This document shows, piece by piece, positions 50,001 through 60,162 of a DNA stretch of 64,000 nt (positions are counted from its first letter, which is position 1; each line of letters starts with the position of its first letter). Under the pieces are notes generated by a model, which searched no databases, was not told where the DNA came from, and saw only the letters and a list, made by a program, of their open reading frames with translations. The translations under genes were made by a program, and so were the position numbers. Origin of the DNA: Sympetrum striolatum (lineage: Eukaryota; Arthropoda; Insecta; Odonata; Libellulidae); assembly GCA_947579665.1 (NCBI GenBank), contig OX388349.1:87764197-87828196 (forward strand). Reading direction: 5' to 3'.

Positions 50001-52818
50001 TCTGATTATACAAACAAGTAGTGCTGCTATTCAAAAAGGAACTCATCGATATTTTGGAGTGTTATTCTTTCTCTGTCATCTTGAGTTTTGTTCATTCTAC
50101 TTCCAGGCCCTCCTTGCAAGCTCTTTCATTCCAATGTTTTCTGGTATACTACCGCCTCGTTTCCGTGGTGTAAGGTATATGGATGGCGGTTTCAGTAACA
50201 ATCTTCCAACTTTGGATGAGAATACAATTACTGTTTCTCCATTCTGTGGAGAAAGTGACATTTGCCCCAGAGATCTCTCATCCCAATTATTCCATGTAAG
50301 TAGTACAACATTTTACATCCTGTGGTATTTTAGGACACTAGATTTTTAAACGATTAACAATTTGTATTTTATAAGTTTCTGCCATTGCTTTTTACTTTTT
50401 TATGAGCCAGAACATTTAAAATGGAAATAACGAAATTCATCAAATTATTTCAGTAAAGTGTTTTCCTCAGACCAATGAACCATTAAAATTTAATAGTAAC
50501 TTATCTTGAATGAATGAATTTATTTACTCTGAATATTGAATACAAAAATTAATACATTATGATTTACATAGTTTTATCATATATTTGAGTTTTACGCGTC
50601 AACTAAGGATTTCCTGTGTTATTGACATTGATATATATCTATTAAATATAGATGCTTCTCCGGATTCATTCAAGGATATAGATAGATAGATAGATAGATA
50701 GGATACTAATTCACAGCCTAAACTAGAAGCGTTATCGACTTGAAATTTTTACGACGTATTGGACATAACGTATAACCTCCAGAAAAATTGCGATTTTGAA
50801 CCTCAGTGTCATAGGTTCGATTCCAGAAGGCCCCAAAGTCGCGATTTTCTCCATAAGAATACATGGAGGGGATTTTCGAAAATTTTTTTGAGGCACTTTC
50901 CGGAAAAGGAGAGAGTTGAAATTCGAGGGATCGCTAGAAGCCGTGCATATTCAACGAAAATCAAAAAGACATTGCCGAATATGGTCCATGGTTCGATGCT
51001 AGGTCGGGGCAAAAATCGGCCGTTTAAAATGCATTGTGGCGAATTTGAAGATTTTTTTGGATCCTTTCCCGATAACATGGATACTTGAAACTCGGCACGT
51101 GGATATATATGTTGAATATATTTCATAATTAAATTTTAGATGTTCGCTGATGGTCCTTGGTTCGATCCCAGAGGGCCATTTGCACTTCTCAATGCATTCC
51201 TTACGGAGATAACGGAAACAAAATTTAGGTACTTCCCGGCATGCTATCAACTTTAAACTTTGCAAGATACAAGAAAAAGTCTTTAAAAATCAAACTTTGC
51301 ATTCACAGATTACAATATGTCCTGGGTTCGACACCAGGTGTCTCTGCAATCAGAAGTTGATCCGATTTTTAGGAATTATTTGGAAACCTTTCCCAATAAT
51401 ATAGAAATTTGAAATTCGGCATATAGATAGAGATCATAAATAACTTTCAGAAACATCTTTTAGATTTCCAAGATTGTCCTTGGTTCGAATCCAGAGAGCC
51501 ATTTACATTCGTGATAATTAGAACGTCTTTTGAGGCAGTTGTAGCCAATATTTCTGCTTGAATTTTCACACATGGTTAGAGATGATGATGATCTTCTATT
51601 GTGCTGCATAGTTAGTTCACCAGTAAGACCCGGGTTCGATGCCAGACGATGAAATTTTAGCGAATTTTAAGAAAAATTTCAATCCTTTTTTTTTTCTTTT
51701 GAGGAGCGTTCCGATATGATGCCGATATGAAATTAGTATTGCCGATCTGCTTGCAGTATGCAAGCTACATTTTACTCGTATATATATATACACACACAGT
51801 ACGTTTTGTGTTCACATAGAAATACAATAGTGACGTGTATTATTATTACAGTATTATTACAATAACATTATTATGGCAAAAATAAGAAAAATAAAGTGGT
51901 ATATTTACAAAAATGTTATGGTATACAAACAAAAGGCTATACAACAAAAATTGATGAACAATAAAATGAACAAAGAATCTGTCAAAATTTAAAGAAAAAT
52001 ATATCAATTTCCTGATGAGCTAACAACCAATTTTTAGTATTTTTTAGAAACAAATTAAAGTCAGATAAGCTTTTAATTTCATTTGGTAAACTGCAGTACA
52101 ATTTTGGCCCTAGATATAGAAAGGATTTCACAAATAGAACAAACCTTTTTCTCACATCTCTGTATTATTAGCTTTTGTTCAATTTTTTTACACGGATACA
52201 GGAAAATATAAATATTAAACATTGTACTTTATAGCAATTATTTCAATATGTAAATAAAAACATTTTAGGCATTCAAAAGAAAAAAAATCTGATGTGGCCA
52301 GCACATGACTTTCTCCATATATAAGATGTAAATATTTATCTACGACAGTAATATCGAACTCTATATTCCATCTAAACTTGGAAGATGAGTGATTGATTTA
52401 TATATTATTATCTTTTACGTCACAAACATTGTAAATAATGTTTTTCGGGACATGCTCGATGAAACACGATGAATTTGGCCTTTCGCCCAGAGCGCCCACA
52501 AAGTACATAAACAGCAACTTCCGGTTTATCAGTATTTCATGAATAACTCCTAAACAATCAGTGATAAAAAAATATGTTTCATAACAAAGTTATAGTAAAT
52601 TTTATTTTCTAAAACATTTATTAGTAATACAATAGACGTATATATCATATTTATGGAGATATTTTGAAAACCGGAAATGAGCTTTAATGAATAAAGCTCA
52701 ACTTCCGGTTAACGGATTTACTCCAAAAACTAATCACCTCTGACAGCAGACACCACAGTACTATATATGAAGTTTGGTATTGATACGACTTTTAGTTTTC
52801 ACGTTAGAGCGCCCACTA

Positions 52819-52854
<36 letters not shown>

Positions 52855-55800
52855 ACACACACGCACACACACACACACACAGACATCATTCCGAAAATGG
52901 TAAAAACGTGTTCTAGGGACCCCAAAACGTGTATTTCCGTTGAAATCTCTAAGTCAAATTTTTTCATGAAAACAATACTTTCTCTATACTTCGTACATGG
53001 AGAAAGTAAAAAGACCTATATTGTCTATTCAAAATGGAAACAATACCACTGCTATAAATTATATTTTAAATAGTGCAAATGTTTCATGATGATATGCTCG
53101 AATTTTTTATAGTGAATTTATTCTTTAATTGCAGGTGAATGTTGCAAATACCAGTATAGAGCTCTCCAGGCAAAACATCTATAGGTTTGCCAGGATCCTT
53201 TTTCCTCCAAAACCAGAGGTTAGTCTCTAAATTGCTGTGTTGTGGATTAATAATTGTTAATGAACGTTCAGACACTAAGGTGGAATTTGACTTTGTAGGT
53301 GCTTTCAAACATGTGCAAGCAGGGATTTGATGATGCCCTCAGGTTCCTTCACAGAAATAACCTCATCAACTGCACGAGGTGTCTAGCTGTTCAGTCTACC
53401 TTCACTGTCTCTGAAACGCTAGACGAAAACTTTGAGTACGATCCTCAGTGCTGCGAGTGCAAGCAACAGCGCCAGGTAAATACTTAATTAAAAATCCGAT
53501 GTGGCCAGCGCATGACTTTCTCAATATATAAAACGTAGATATTTATCTGCGGCATTATTTTCTAACTCTATTTTCAATCTAAACTCGAAAGATATATAAG
53601 TGATTAATTTATATCATATTAACTTTTACATCCCCAACATAAATAATGGAAATAATCTAAGAAAGATTTGCGCTTTTGCCACAAATTTATTTTTACAAAA
53701 AAAAGCAATCATACAACCGGTTTCGACGATTAATCGTCATATTCTGGCGGCATAAAGACAAATAATATTTAAACTTTAATTACTCAATTTGTAGGAAGCG
53801 CTGGTTGCCAATTTACCTGACACTGTGATGACAATTTTCCAAGAAGCAATTGATACCGCTAACAAAGGTATCATAAACTGGGTGTTTAAGCACAGAGGGA
53901 TGAAGATCCTCTCCATCCTTAGTCTGCCGTGCGTCCTGCCAGCCGACATTGTCTATGCCACTTACACTAAGTGAGTGTTATCTGCAAAACCCCTCCACTT
54001 ATATTCTTATTTAGTATGAGCATGATCTTTTTTGCTTAGCTTAATGCTAACAATTTAATTTGGTTGTTGGTGTTATTTCAAGTTTCAGTTGATTACCTTT
54101 GACACCAGTAAATGCTTAAGCTTGCTTTTGGCATATTAATGGAAATACTTACGATTAACCTGCGCATGATTTAATAATTAATATATATTGTAATGGTTGA
54201 TTGTACCCTGTGCTTATGTGATTAACCAGCGGTTTTCAACTGGCATGGCTCAAATATCGAGAGATTAATACAACTTTGATGTATTTATATGTTTCTTTGT
54301 TGAAATTGAACCTTAACAAATGTATTTAACTTCCATTGCCATTATTCAAATGAAGTATGTAGGAACATATTTTGGCTTCAGAGTAGTTTCTGGATTTCAC
54401 CTCTTTTATCTCAACAAAAAGGCAATCAGTCGATTTTTTGTAGTTGGTCTTGGAAAGTATTCTCTCTTGTTTTACTCAATGGCTGCAAAGAAATTTTAAA
54501 TTTAGATTGGTTTATGTCAAAATTGGGAATAACATCGTAACATTTGTACAATATTTTCCTTTAGGCATGTTTTTCTATCGCATTACTTCAGAAAATGTCT
54601 TTAACATAAAATCCATTCAGATTATGTCTGTCTGCTATTCTTTTTCATACAGTTGTAATCCTAAATTTACAAATACACTTGATACTCAAGAACTAAAAGA
54701 ATGAGAATGTCTTCTTCATCCAAGCAATTTCTCTACCTAATTGCACATGCAATCAATAATGAGATCATCTTGTCTCTGCATTATTATTTGAACTGGTCTT
54801 CAAACACATTGATTGTAGCTGAAATCATTTTTCATCTTATATTCAAACACCAGAATGTCGATTGAAAGCACTTGTCATAAAGTCATCTCCAGAATTTCAT
54901 CTAAAGTTTACTTGTTATAAAAACCCAAGGAGAAACGGACATGGAAAAAAGTCCACCAAGGCCGGGAATCGAACCCGGGATCTTCCGGGAGGAAAGGACT
55001 TTTTTCATGTCCGTTTCTCCTCGGGTTTTTCCTGGGTGCACATCCTAATGTGCAATTTTCACCCTTCCTCTTCCTTTTACTTGTTATTTTTAGGTGTTTG
55101 GTTTGATCTTCTATGCCCGTTATTTGATGGTGAAATACACAGAATATACTGGGTATAAAATTTGAATATCTTTTTATCCAACATTACCAGATAATATGCA
55201 ATAAGATACAGTTTGTTGCATTTCTTTCTTGGCACATGTTCTTGAAAATCAAATCCTTCGATCAAGTATCCCAATATTTTATTATATGTCATATTTAAGT
55301 AAATGGTGATTTAAATTTGAGATACACCAAGAAACTATTCTCCAATTCACCACCTATTTTATTACGCAATTGATGAAGATCTTAGATACATCTTTAGTTG
55401 GTGTAGTTGATTGAATGTGCTGATTTGTTTGTACTACTTCTTTTGGACTCTGCATTTCTCAAACACTGCCTTTTCATGAATTTCAAAAGTCTGTTGCAAT
55501 TATAGGAGGGAACCACAATTTATCTTAGTAGATTTTAGAGATCGCACTATGAAAAATTAAATTCCAGTGGCACAGGTTTTGGAAGAATCTTCGCAAGTGC
55601 ATATGTTTTTCATTTGGAGGTGCTGGGATTGTTTCATAAGAAATGTTATACTCTTGGTTTATCCAAAACTCTGTAATAGAGTGCTGATTCAGATTTTCCT
55701 TGTTTAACTTTTAAGGAAATATCCTGGATAATATTTATCAATCCAATTAAAGAACTGTGTCTGGGATGATTTTGGTTGCTAATACAAAGAAACACTTTCT

Positions 55801-58800
55801 ACTCCTTACCTTATCATCATTTAAGAGATAGTTCAATTCAGTATTATGGATACGAGTATTATTCAAGGGTAATGATACAGTTTGACAACCGCTGAGTTCT
55901 TCCCTCCCTCTGCCAAAGTAACATCTTTTGTCTCCTCAACATGGATGGCTCTGACCATGTAGCCTAGTTGGTCCAGCAACCGTTCACAGACACACTGTTG
56001 TGTTTGACAAGCCAGACTTGCGAAAGTATTGGGTAAGGAGGCAATTGCTTTGTGGTTGTGCTGGTTCGTTGAAGCCCCACTTGAAGGTCCGTCACTGCAT
56101 TGACGTGAAAGCAACTGCAGCGAGTGACAGGTGAGCAGTGGGGTTGATGAGGGGGAAGTTCTGGCTCTATGTTTTGTCCTTCCCTCTCCCCCTACACGTT
56201 CTTCCTCCTGTTGTCTTCTCACGTCTGTTATCACCCTGTGTTTCTACGGAACTTTTGCCAGACTTCCTTGATTCAACCACACTGGCCTGCTTTGTATTCA
56301 AAATTTTATTGAAAAAATGATTCTCTTTTAGGCTTCTAGAGGAAATTTGTTACCTTCTTTGGTAATTCATTAGAGGTTTCAAGAGTTTCGGAAGATATTA
56401 ACCAGGCCTTTCAGTACGGTTTTGGCAAGGAGCCATTTTATACTTAACAAAAGTTCCTCTCCTGTATATCTGTCATTTCTTCTTTTGTTTTTGTACGAGC
56501 ATGATTGATTAACAAATGCATGCATCATCCTGAGCCATTTTCATGACTACTACTCTCTTTGGAGTTTTTTAAAATCATCGATCTCACACTACCATTTGAG
56601 TCATGCTGTAGTAAAATTTCAGAATTATCATTCTTTTTAATCTTGGATTCAAGAGTTGTGTTTCAAACTAAGTTAGTGTTTTCGTATTTAATTTAATCAA
56701 TCTATGCTCTGATCTTGTCTTAAGTGTGTGATTTTCCTCTTTGTTAGTGCAGTAATTCAAGGTCATTGATTCACTTATAGTAAATTAATTAATCATAGTA
56801 TATTTAAATAATGAAAACTGCCTTTGTGCTTGAAAAAAAATTATTAGTAGAATTTAATTACTCTGTATTTTTATTTCATTGTAATCTTTTACATTCCTGT
56901 ATAGTTTTCTTGCTTACATTTTTGTATCTGTGTTAGAGTTTGCTCTTTTGCTTTTGTGAAGCAACGTTGTATCTGTATTATACGCATGTAAATTCTCTTT
57001 TTTATTTTGGTCCCAATACAGTTATGAATTAATACAACTAATCTAATCTAATTTGTCTTATGAACATTTTTGCATGGCATGTTGCAGTCTTGTTGATTCG
57101 CGATCAATTTCAAGGTAAATACTTTTATAAAGCTATTTCAGTATTTTAATAATTTGCATTTTATCCTAGCATATTTGCATACTTCTGAAAGCATGTTAAG
57201 TAACTTAGAAAGACTCGCATACTCAATAACTTAAGTGATAATATCAATGAGGATTACTAATTCAATATTGAGCCAGTTTCTTGTGAGAAAGCAGCTTTGT
57301 CATTGAGGAATTTGGATTTCAGATTCATGGCATCAGCACCAAAGATTGGCCAGAACTTGTGGTTGATGAGCAAGTACATGGTTGAAAATCTGAACCAACT
57401 TATCCACAAGGTGAATAAGAAGAGGCAGCAGATCAGCGCTAACATCAGTTGTCAGCTCGCCATCACCGAATACAGAGGAAGTAAGTGCTCTTCTCCTATA
57501 ATGCACTATTAGTGTACTATTTGTTTTATGCTCTTAGTTGCTTATGAGAATTTTTGTTCCTTTTCAGTGAAATACGACATGGAATCAATGAATGACTATG
57601 CTTACAAGAACAAGATGAACTTCAATTTTACCCTCAATCTTGATGAACAGTAAGTTTTTATTTATAATAAACCTTACTCTAATAGTAGAATGTTTAATTT
57701 TCAATTTCAGTTGCAAAATTAATTATCTCTATGTATTATATTATTAAATTAAATCTTATGAGGTTTTATTGAACCAACCTCTAGTATGTTTATTTGAATA
57801 AGTTTTGCTGGAATCGTTTCACAGATCATATCTCATAATATAAATAAATATAATTTATAATAAACGCGGAAATGTATGCCTTCGTAATTTCTTTAATCTT
57901 ATTATTAGTAACTGATTAACATTTCATGTAAAAACCTTTCTTCATTAGTTCCTAAGTAAATAATTTCTCAGTCTGTGAATAATTTTAATAAATAACTTTG
58001 TCTAAGTATTCTATATTAACAAAGAAAAAAGGATAATATTTCATGGATTCGTGAAATATTTCCTTACACATTTTTTCGTGCTGGTTATAGAGAGAAAGTG
58101 TAATATTAATATAGCGCATTCAATTTTTAACTTGTCCATATCTGTCTGTTAAAAAATGTTTCCTGATTTATTTAGGGAAGTGCCCAGAGATCAGAACACA
58201 GCCGTTAAGTTCAACAACAAAGTTCTTGAGCAAGAGCTGTTGAGGAGGAGCAGTTTAGTTCCGCCAACCGTCGAATCCGGAGTCACCGCTGTTGATGACG
58301 ACACCTTCGATCACATTCTTCAGGTCACTTCCCACCATGATGCTCTCATGGCATTCTATTACATGGATGAGAACAACAAGGTATTGACATTGTTTCTTTT
58401 GTTAATTTGTTTTAAGAGATATTTTGCGTTCTTATTATTTCCGAGTAAAAGTTGCTTGCAATTTGCAACCATATTGTTAATACAAATTTCACTCCATTCT
58501 ACATCAATTTGAGAAGGTCCTAAAAAAAAGGGATTAAAAATATTCTTAAAAATCAATGCAATTTATTTTAGTAATCCTAAGTCCTATGAATTCGGAAGAG
58601 GAATTATATATAATAGATATTTTGCACTTTGTTCAAATTGCTACAATACTCAATATGATTAACCTGATTTAGAAATAAATCTTTGTAATTGATTTTTAAG
58701 ACATAAATCTTTGATTTTTTCGGAGGTTGATTGAAAAATTAAATTTTCCTCGAAGATAACTTTGCTTGCACTTGGAGCTGTATCATATCAAATTAATGAA

Positions 58801-60162
58801 AATGTTTAGCTTAACTGGCGAACAAATTTGAAATATTTTAAAATCAACTCTCATTGGTCTGATTGTTTTTGCAGGTGAAAGTGACTGAGATCTTTGACGT
58901 TACCGAGTCTGACTCTCATGCAATGTTGAGTCCTGAAGAGCAGGAAGCGAATACCAACCTTGAATTTGATGAAGATAATTGGGCTGCTGATGTAAATGAA
59001 CCACTAGAAAATGCAGATGATGCTACGTGGATACTGAACGAGGGAATTGTCACCATGCCAGATGATGATGATGGTAAGTTAAAGTATTTTAACAAAACAC
59101 TCATCTTATGTCCTAAATCTATCAAACTTGTGATATGACTCTTCATTATGAAACTTGATTAACTTTGCAGTAGTCGTTGTAGAGTAAATACATGATGGAG
59201 ATAAGAAAGGAAATTTTCAATCGCAATTGCTCTGCAGATTAAAAAATGAATTGTTAAAATGATTAGATCGAAAGCTTCTTTTACTTTCTTGAAAACTTAC
59301 ATGTTTGGCTGCAGGAAAATCATTAATGATTTCACTTGTTGTATGATAACATTAAGTTGCGTTTCCTCCCATTCATAAATTGGAGCCAAGAAATTTGTGA
59401 ATTAGCGAGTTTTTTGACGCATTGTTGAACTTAATCTTAATAGTTCAAATATTGTACCTTTATTTAGTTAAACTTAATATCAAGTGTTAAATTTAATATC
59501 AAGCGATGGATCTAATGAATTCATGAATTAAATGAAAACTTGATTGAATTTTAATTTTATTTGAAAATTTTGTTGTAGAAAGTTAATGCATCGTAGAATT
59601 GAAGAATTTAAAGAATTTTTAAGTAATTATTTTTTGTATTCCTCAAATGTTCATTCGGTTTTTATATTTCCATACTATGCTATGTATTGTCCTAATTAGC
59701 GCAGCAGTTTGTATTTTAATATATTTAGTAATCTTATTAATTAATTATTTGTATTTAATAGCTTTAATGTTTAGTTCATCACTAATTTCAAAATATATTG
59801 GGGTCTAATTGGTTCAATCTTTAATGAAGTAATTATTTCTTTCAGAGAAGGATGGAGATTGCAGGAGCAGTTGCAGCAGTGAAGGTGACGCTTCCTCAGT
59901 GGATTACATGTTTGAAAGGGACTCGTCCAACGTTTTCTCGGATCCAGAGAGTGAATGGACGCATCATCCACATGCAAAACATGACTCTCTCAGGTCCTCA
60001 CGAAAGAGTCACCTTCACGCCTGTTCCTCCGGCTCCTCGATTCTCTCAGGGTGCAGGGACTCGCGCCCTGAATCCGACCAAGCGATGGAGCCATTGCCGA
60101 AACATTGTGATGAGAAAGAGGACATTCTGAGGAAGGACTCCTACATTGTTATGGACTCTTGA
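28912..60162 (+). CDS. bmm: Brummer/ATGL-type patatin-domain triglyceride lipase, 12 coding exons
   Basis: Join 28912-29071, 43684-43796, 48933-49052, 50107-50295, 53135-53218, 53299-53475, 53795-53970, 57323-57480, 57568-57649, 58176-58380, 58875-59073, 59846-60162. The total is 1980 nt, or 659 residues plus TGA, with GT-AG at every intron and phases that all match. Seen in the protein: the N-terminal glycine-rich oxyanion loop (GCGFLG, residues 7-12), the nucleophile serine Ser38 in GASAG, and the catalytic Asp157 in DGG, which together form a patatin Ser-Asp dyad. Known of the family: Brummer is the insect orthologue of PNPLA2/ATGL and hydrolyses stored triglyceride at the lipid-droplet surface, mainly in fat body. 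The protein is longer than fly Brummer or human ATGL (about 500 residues) because of an acidic and Ser/His-rich C-terminal extension (about residues 490-659). The patatin half is nearly invariant among insects, so the identification is very firm. Exact C-terminal joins are slightly less certain. Confidence 0.97.
29072..43683 (+). other. bmm: brummer intron 1 (14.6 kb)
   Basis: The donor gtaagt follows exon 1 and the acceptor precedes exon 2. No further coding exon of the family is missing across it, because the protein is continuous. Most is AT-rich unique-looking DNA. More CG-rich blocks lie at about 29500-29700, 31430-31660 and 32560-32960 and could be regulatory. A palindromic B-box-like string near 30230 is not enough for a tRNA. 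No recognisable transposon coding sequence was seen. Confidence 0.8.
43684..43796 (+). CDS. bmm: brummer coding exon 2 (residues 54-91)
   Basis: The acceptor is a pyrimidine-rich tract plus acag. The exon opens by completing Gly54 and reads [20 protein letters not shown], then [18 protein letters not shown], before a gtaaca donor. It continues the patatin domain exactly where fly Brummer continues after its LPLG motif. The next junction is phase 0. Confidence 0.95.
43797..48932 (+). other. bmm: brummer intron 2 (5.1 kb)
   Basis: The intron lies between the exon 2 donor and the exon 3 acceptor. The only compositional feature I noted is a CG-richer block at about 45110-45560. The short open frames inside show no family resemblance. 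Confidence 0.8.
48933..49052 (+). CDS. bmm: brummer coding exon 3 (residues 92-131)
   Basis: Forty codons, phase 0 at both ends, between cgcag and gtaact. It encodes the [18 protein letters not shown] core strand region of the patatin domain, which is strongly conserved in insect Brummer proteins. Confidence 0.95.
50107..50295 (+). CDS. bmm: brummer coding exon 4 (residues 132-194, catalytic Asp)
   Basis: Sixty-three codons between ttccag and gtaagt. It encodes the [20 protein letters not shown] segment followed by [10 protein letters not shown], which supplies the catalytic Asp157 of the DGG motif, then the [15 protein letters not shown] signature. It completes the catalytic dyad with Ser38. 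Confidence 0.96.
50735..51720 (+). repeat. tandem array of ~150-176-bp units with B-box-like cores
   Basis: The string GGTTCGA recurs at 50814, 50990, 51159, 51325, 51482 and 51633 (spacings 176, 169, 166, 157, 151). Five of the six are followed by a CCAG-like end (for example GGTTCGATTCCAG) and one by TGCTAG. Between them each unit repeats a degenerate block of the type CCTTTCCCGATAACAT...TTGAAACTCGGCA. The units are strongly diverged. A (GATA)n run sits just before at about 50680-50701. The array lies wholly in brummer intron 4. Confidence 0.75.
52284..53011 (-). repeat. dispersed repeat R1, copy 2 (inverted, in brummer intron 4)
   Basis: It matches 7118-7790 in reverse: AATCTGATGTGGCCAG and CATGACTTTCTCCATAT at the left, two CTTCCGGTT-containing units (about 52508 and 52700), and ACTTTCTCTATACTTCG with its hairpin partner ATGGAGAAAGTA at the right. 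A CA-repeat at 52819-52880 has expanded inside it. Confidence 0.75.
52819..52880. repeat. (CA)n microsatellite
   Basis: About 62 bases of nearly pure CA with T and G interruptions inside repeat R1 copy 2. Open frames through it are artefacts. Confidence 0.95.
53135..53218 (+). CDS. bmm: brummer coding exon 5 (residues 195-222)
   Basis: Twenty-eight codons between ttgcag and gttagt. It reads [20 protein letters not shown] then ILFPPKPE, the conserved end of the patatin domain of ATGL-type lipases. The following intron is only 80 bp. Confidence 0.94.
53299..53475 (+). CDS. bmm: brummer coding exon 6 (residues 223-281)
   Basis: Fifty-nine codons between tttgtag and gtaaat. It encodes the [18 protein letters not shown] block followed by a Cys-rich [12 protein letters not shown] end. 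The GFDDALRFL motif is shared with vertebrate PNPLA2 and lies just after the catalytic domain. Confidence 0.95.
53492..53655 (-). repeat. dispersed repeat R1, copy 3 (partial, in brummer intron 6)
   Basis: About 160 bp aligns in direct orientation with 52284-52445, starting AATCCGATGTGGCCAGCGCA and running through ATATTTATCTGCGGCA. It is the same family end in a neighbouring intron, truncated before the tandem units. Confidence 0.75.
53716..53746 (-). ncRNA. degenerate hammerhead-like motif, copy C
   Basis: The layout matches copies A and B, with a perfect stem II (GACGA/TCGTC), GAA and ACCGGT. The core reads CAGAATA, with changes at U4 and the essential G8, so it is expected to be inactive. 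It lies in brummer intron 6 on the strand opposite to the gene. Confidence 0.35.
53795..53970 (+). CDS. bmm: brummer coding exon 7 (residues 282-339, ends in phase 2)
   Basis: The exon runs from a tttgtag acceptor to a gtgagt donor. It encodes a likely amphipathic stretch, [19 protein letters not shown], then [20 protein letters not shown]. This part corresponds to the hydrophobic, lipid-droplet-associating region of ATGL. It ends with AA of a split lysine codon that exon 8 completes. Confidence 0.92.
53971..57322 (+). other. bmm: brummer intron 7 (3.4 kb)
   Basis: It contains the fold-back tRNA-like insertion at 54919-55075 and a possible 27-nt micro-exon at 57088-57114. The minus-strand open frame at 55863-56234 is not recognised and has no supporting features. 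The rest is AT-rich. Confidence 0.7.
54919..55075 (-). mobile_element. fold-back tRNA-like insertion with 12-bp target duplication
   Basis: TTTACTTGTTAT flanks the 157-bp insertion at 54907-54918 and 55076-55087. Inside, arms at about 54920-54954 and 54996-55029 are inverted copies over about 33 bases with one mismatch and one missing base. The 41-nt spacer between them carries a tRNA T-arm on the minus strand: CCGGG, TTCGATT, CCCGG, a perfect B box. It resembles a SINE whose head is enclosed in a hairpin. Confidence 0.8.
57323..57480 (+). CDS. bmm: brummer coding exon 8 (residues 340-392, ends in phase 1)
   Basis: After acceptor gatttcag the first base completes Lys340, then [20 protein letters not shown] and a basic HKVNKKRQQ segment. 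The donor is gtaagt. A direct join to exon 7 aligns residue-for-residue with the human region ending in the WLPDVPEDIRWM segment. A possible 27-nt extra exon at 57088-57114 is treated as unproven. Confidence 0.9.
57568..57649 (+). CDS. bmm: brummer coding exon 9 (residues 393-419, ends in phase 2)
   Basis: Acceptor ttttcag and donor gtaagt. It reads [20 protein letters not shown] then FTLNLDE plus a split Gln. Both junction phases fit the neighbours. I support it by frame and splice sites and by similarity of its residues to insect Brummer C-terminal regions. Confidence 0.88.
58176..58380 (+). CDS. bmm: brummer coding exon 10 (residues 420-488)
   Basis: Acceptor tatttag and donor gtattg. It completes Gln420 and encodes the insect-specific conserved motif [20 protein letters not shown] followed by FYYMDENNK. 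This motif continues across the splice junction into [11 protein letters not shown], which fixes the exon 10/11 join. Confidence 0.92.
58875..59073 (+). CDS. bmm: brummer coding exon 11 (residues 489-554, ends in phase 1)
   Basis: Acceptor tttgcag, donor gtaagt. It begins [12 protein letters not shown] and is then highly acidic, with many Glu/Asp and a terminal run of four Asp. Such a tail is likely disordered. Its function is not known from the sequence. Confidence 0.9.
59846..60162 (+). CDS. bmm: brummer terminal coding exon 12 (residues 555-659) and stop
   Basis: Acceptor tttcttttcag. The split codon gives Glu555, then a Ser/Cys/His-rich low-complexity tail ending [10 protein letters not shown] and TGA at 60160. 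The frame is fixed by the phase-1 junction and stays open for 105 codons. Other frames through this exon are shadows. Homology is weak here, so this exon rests mainly on frame and splice sites. Confidence 0.85.

Noticed and set aside
50759..51265. Overlapping ~100-codon frames on both strands
   Set aside because: They follow the B-box tandem repeat and have no coding signature.
52761..53073. Open frames with Cys/Val or His/Thr runs
   Set aside because: Translations of the CA microsatellite and repeat R1.
55863..56234. 123-codon minus-strand open frame in brummer intron 7
   Set aside because: No recognised domain, biased composition and no partner exons; most likely chance.
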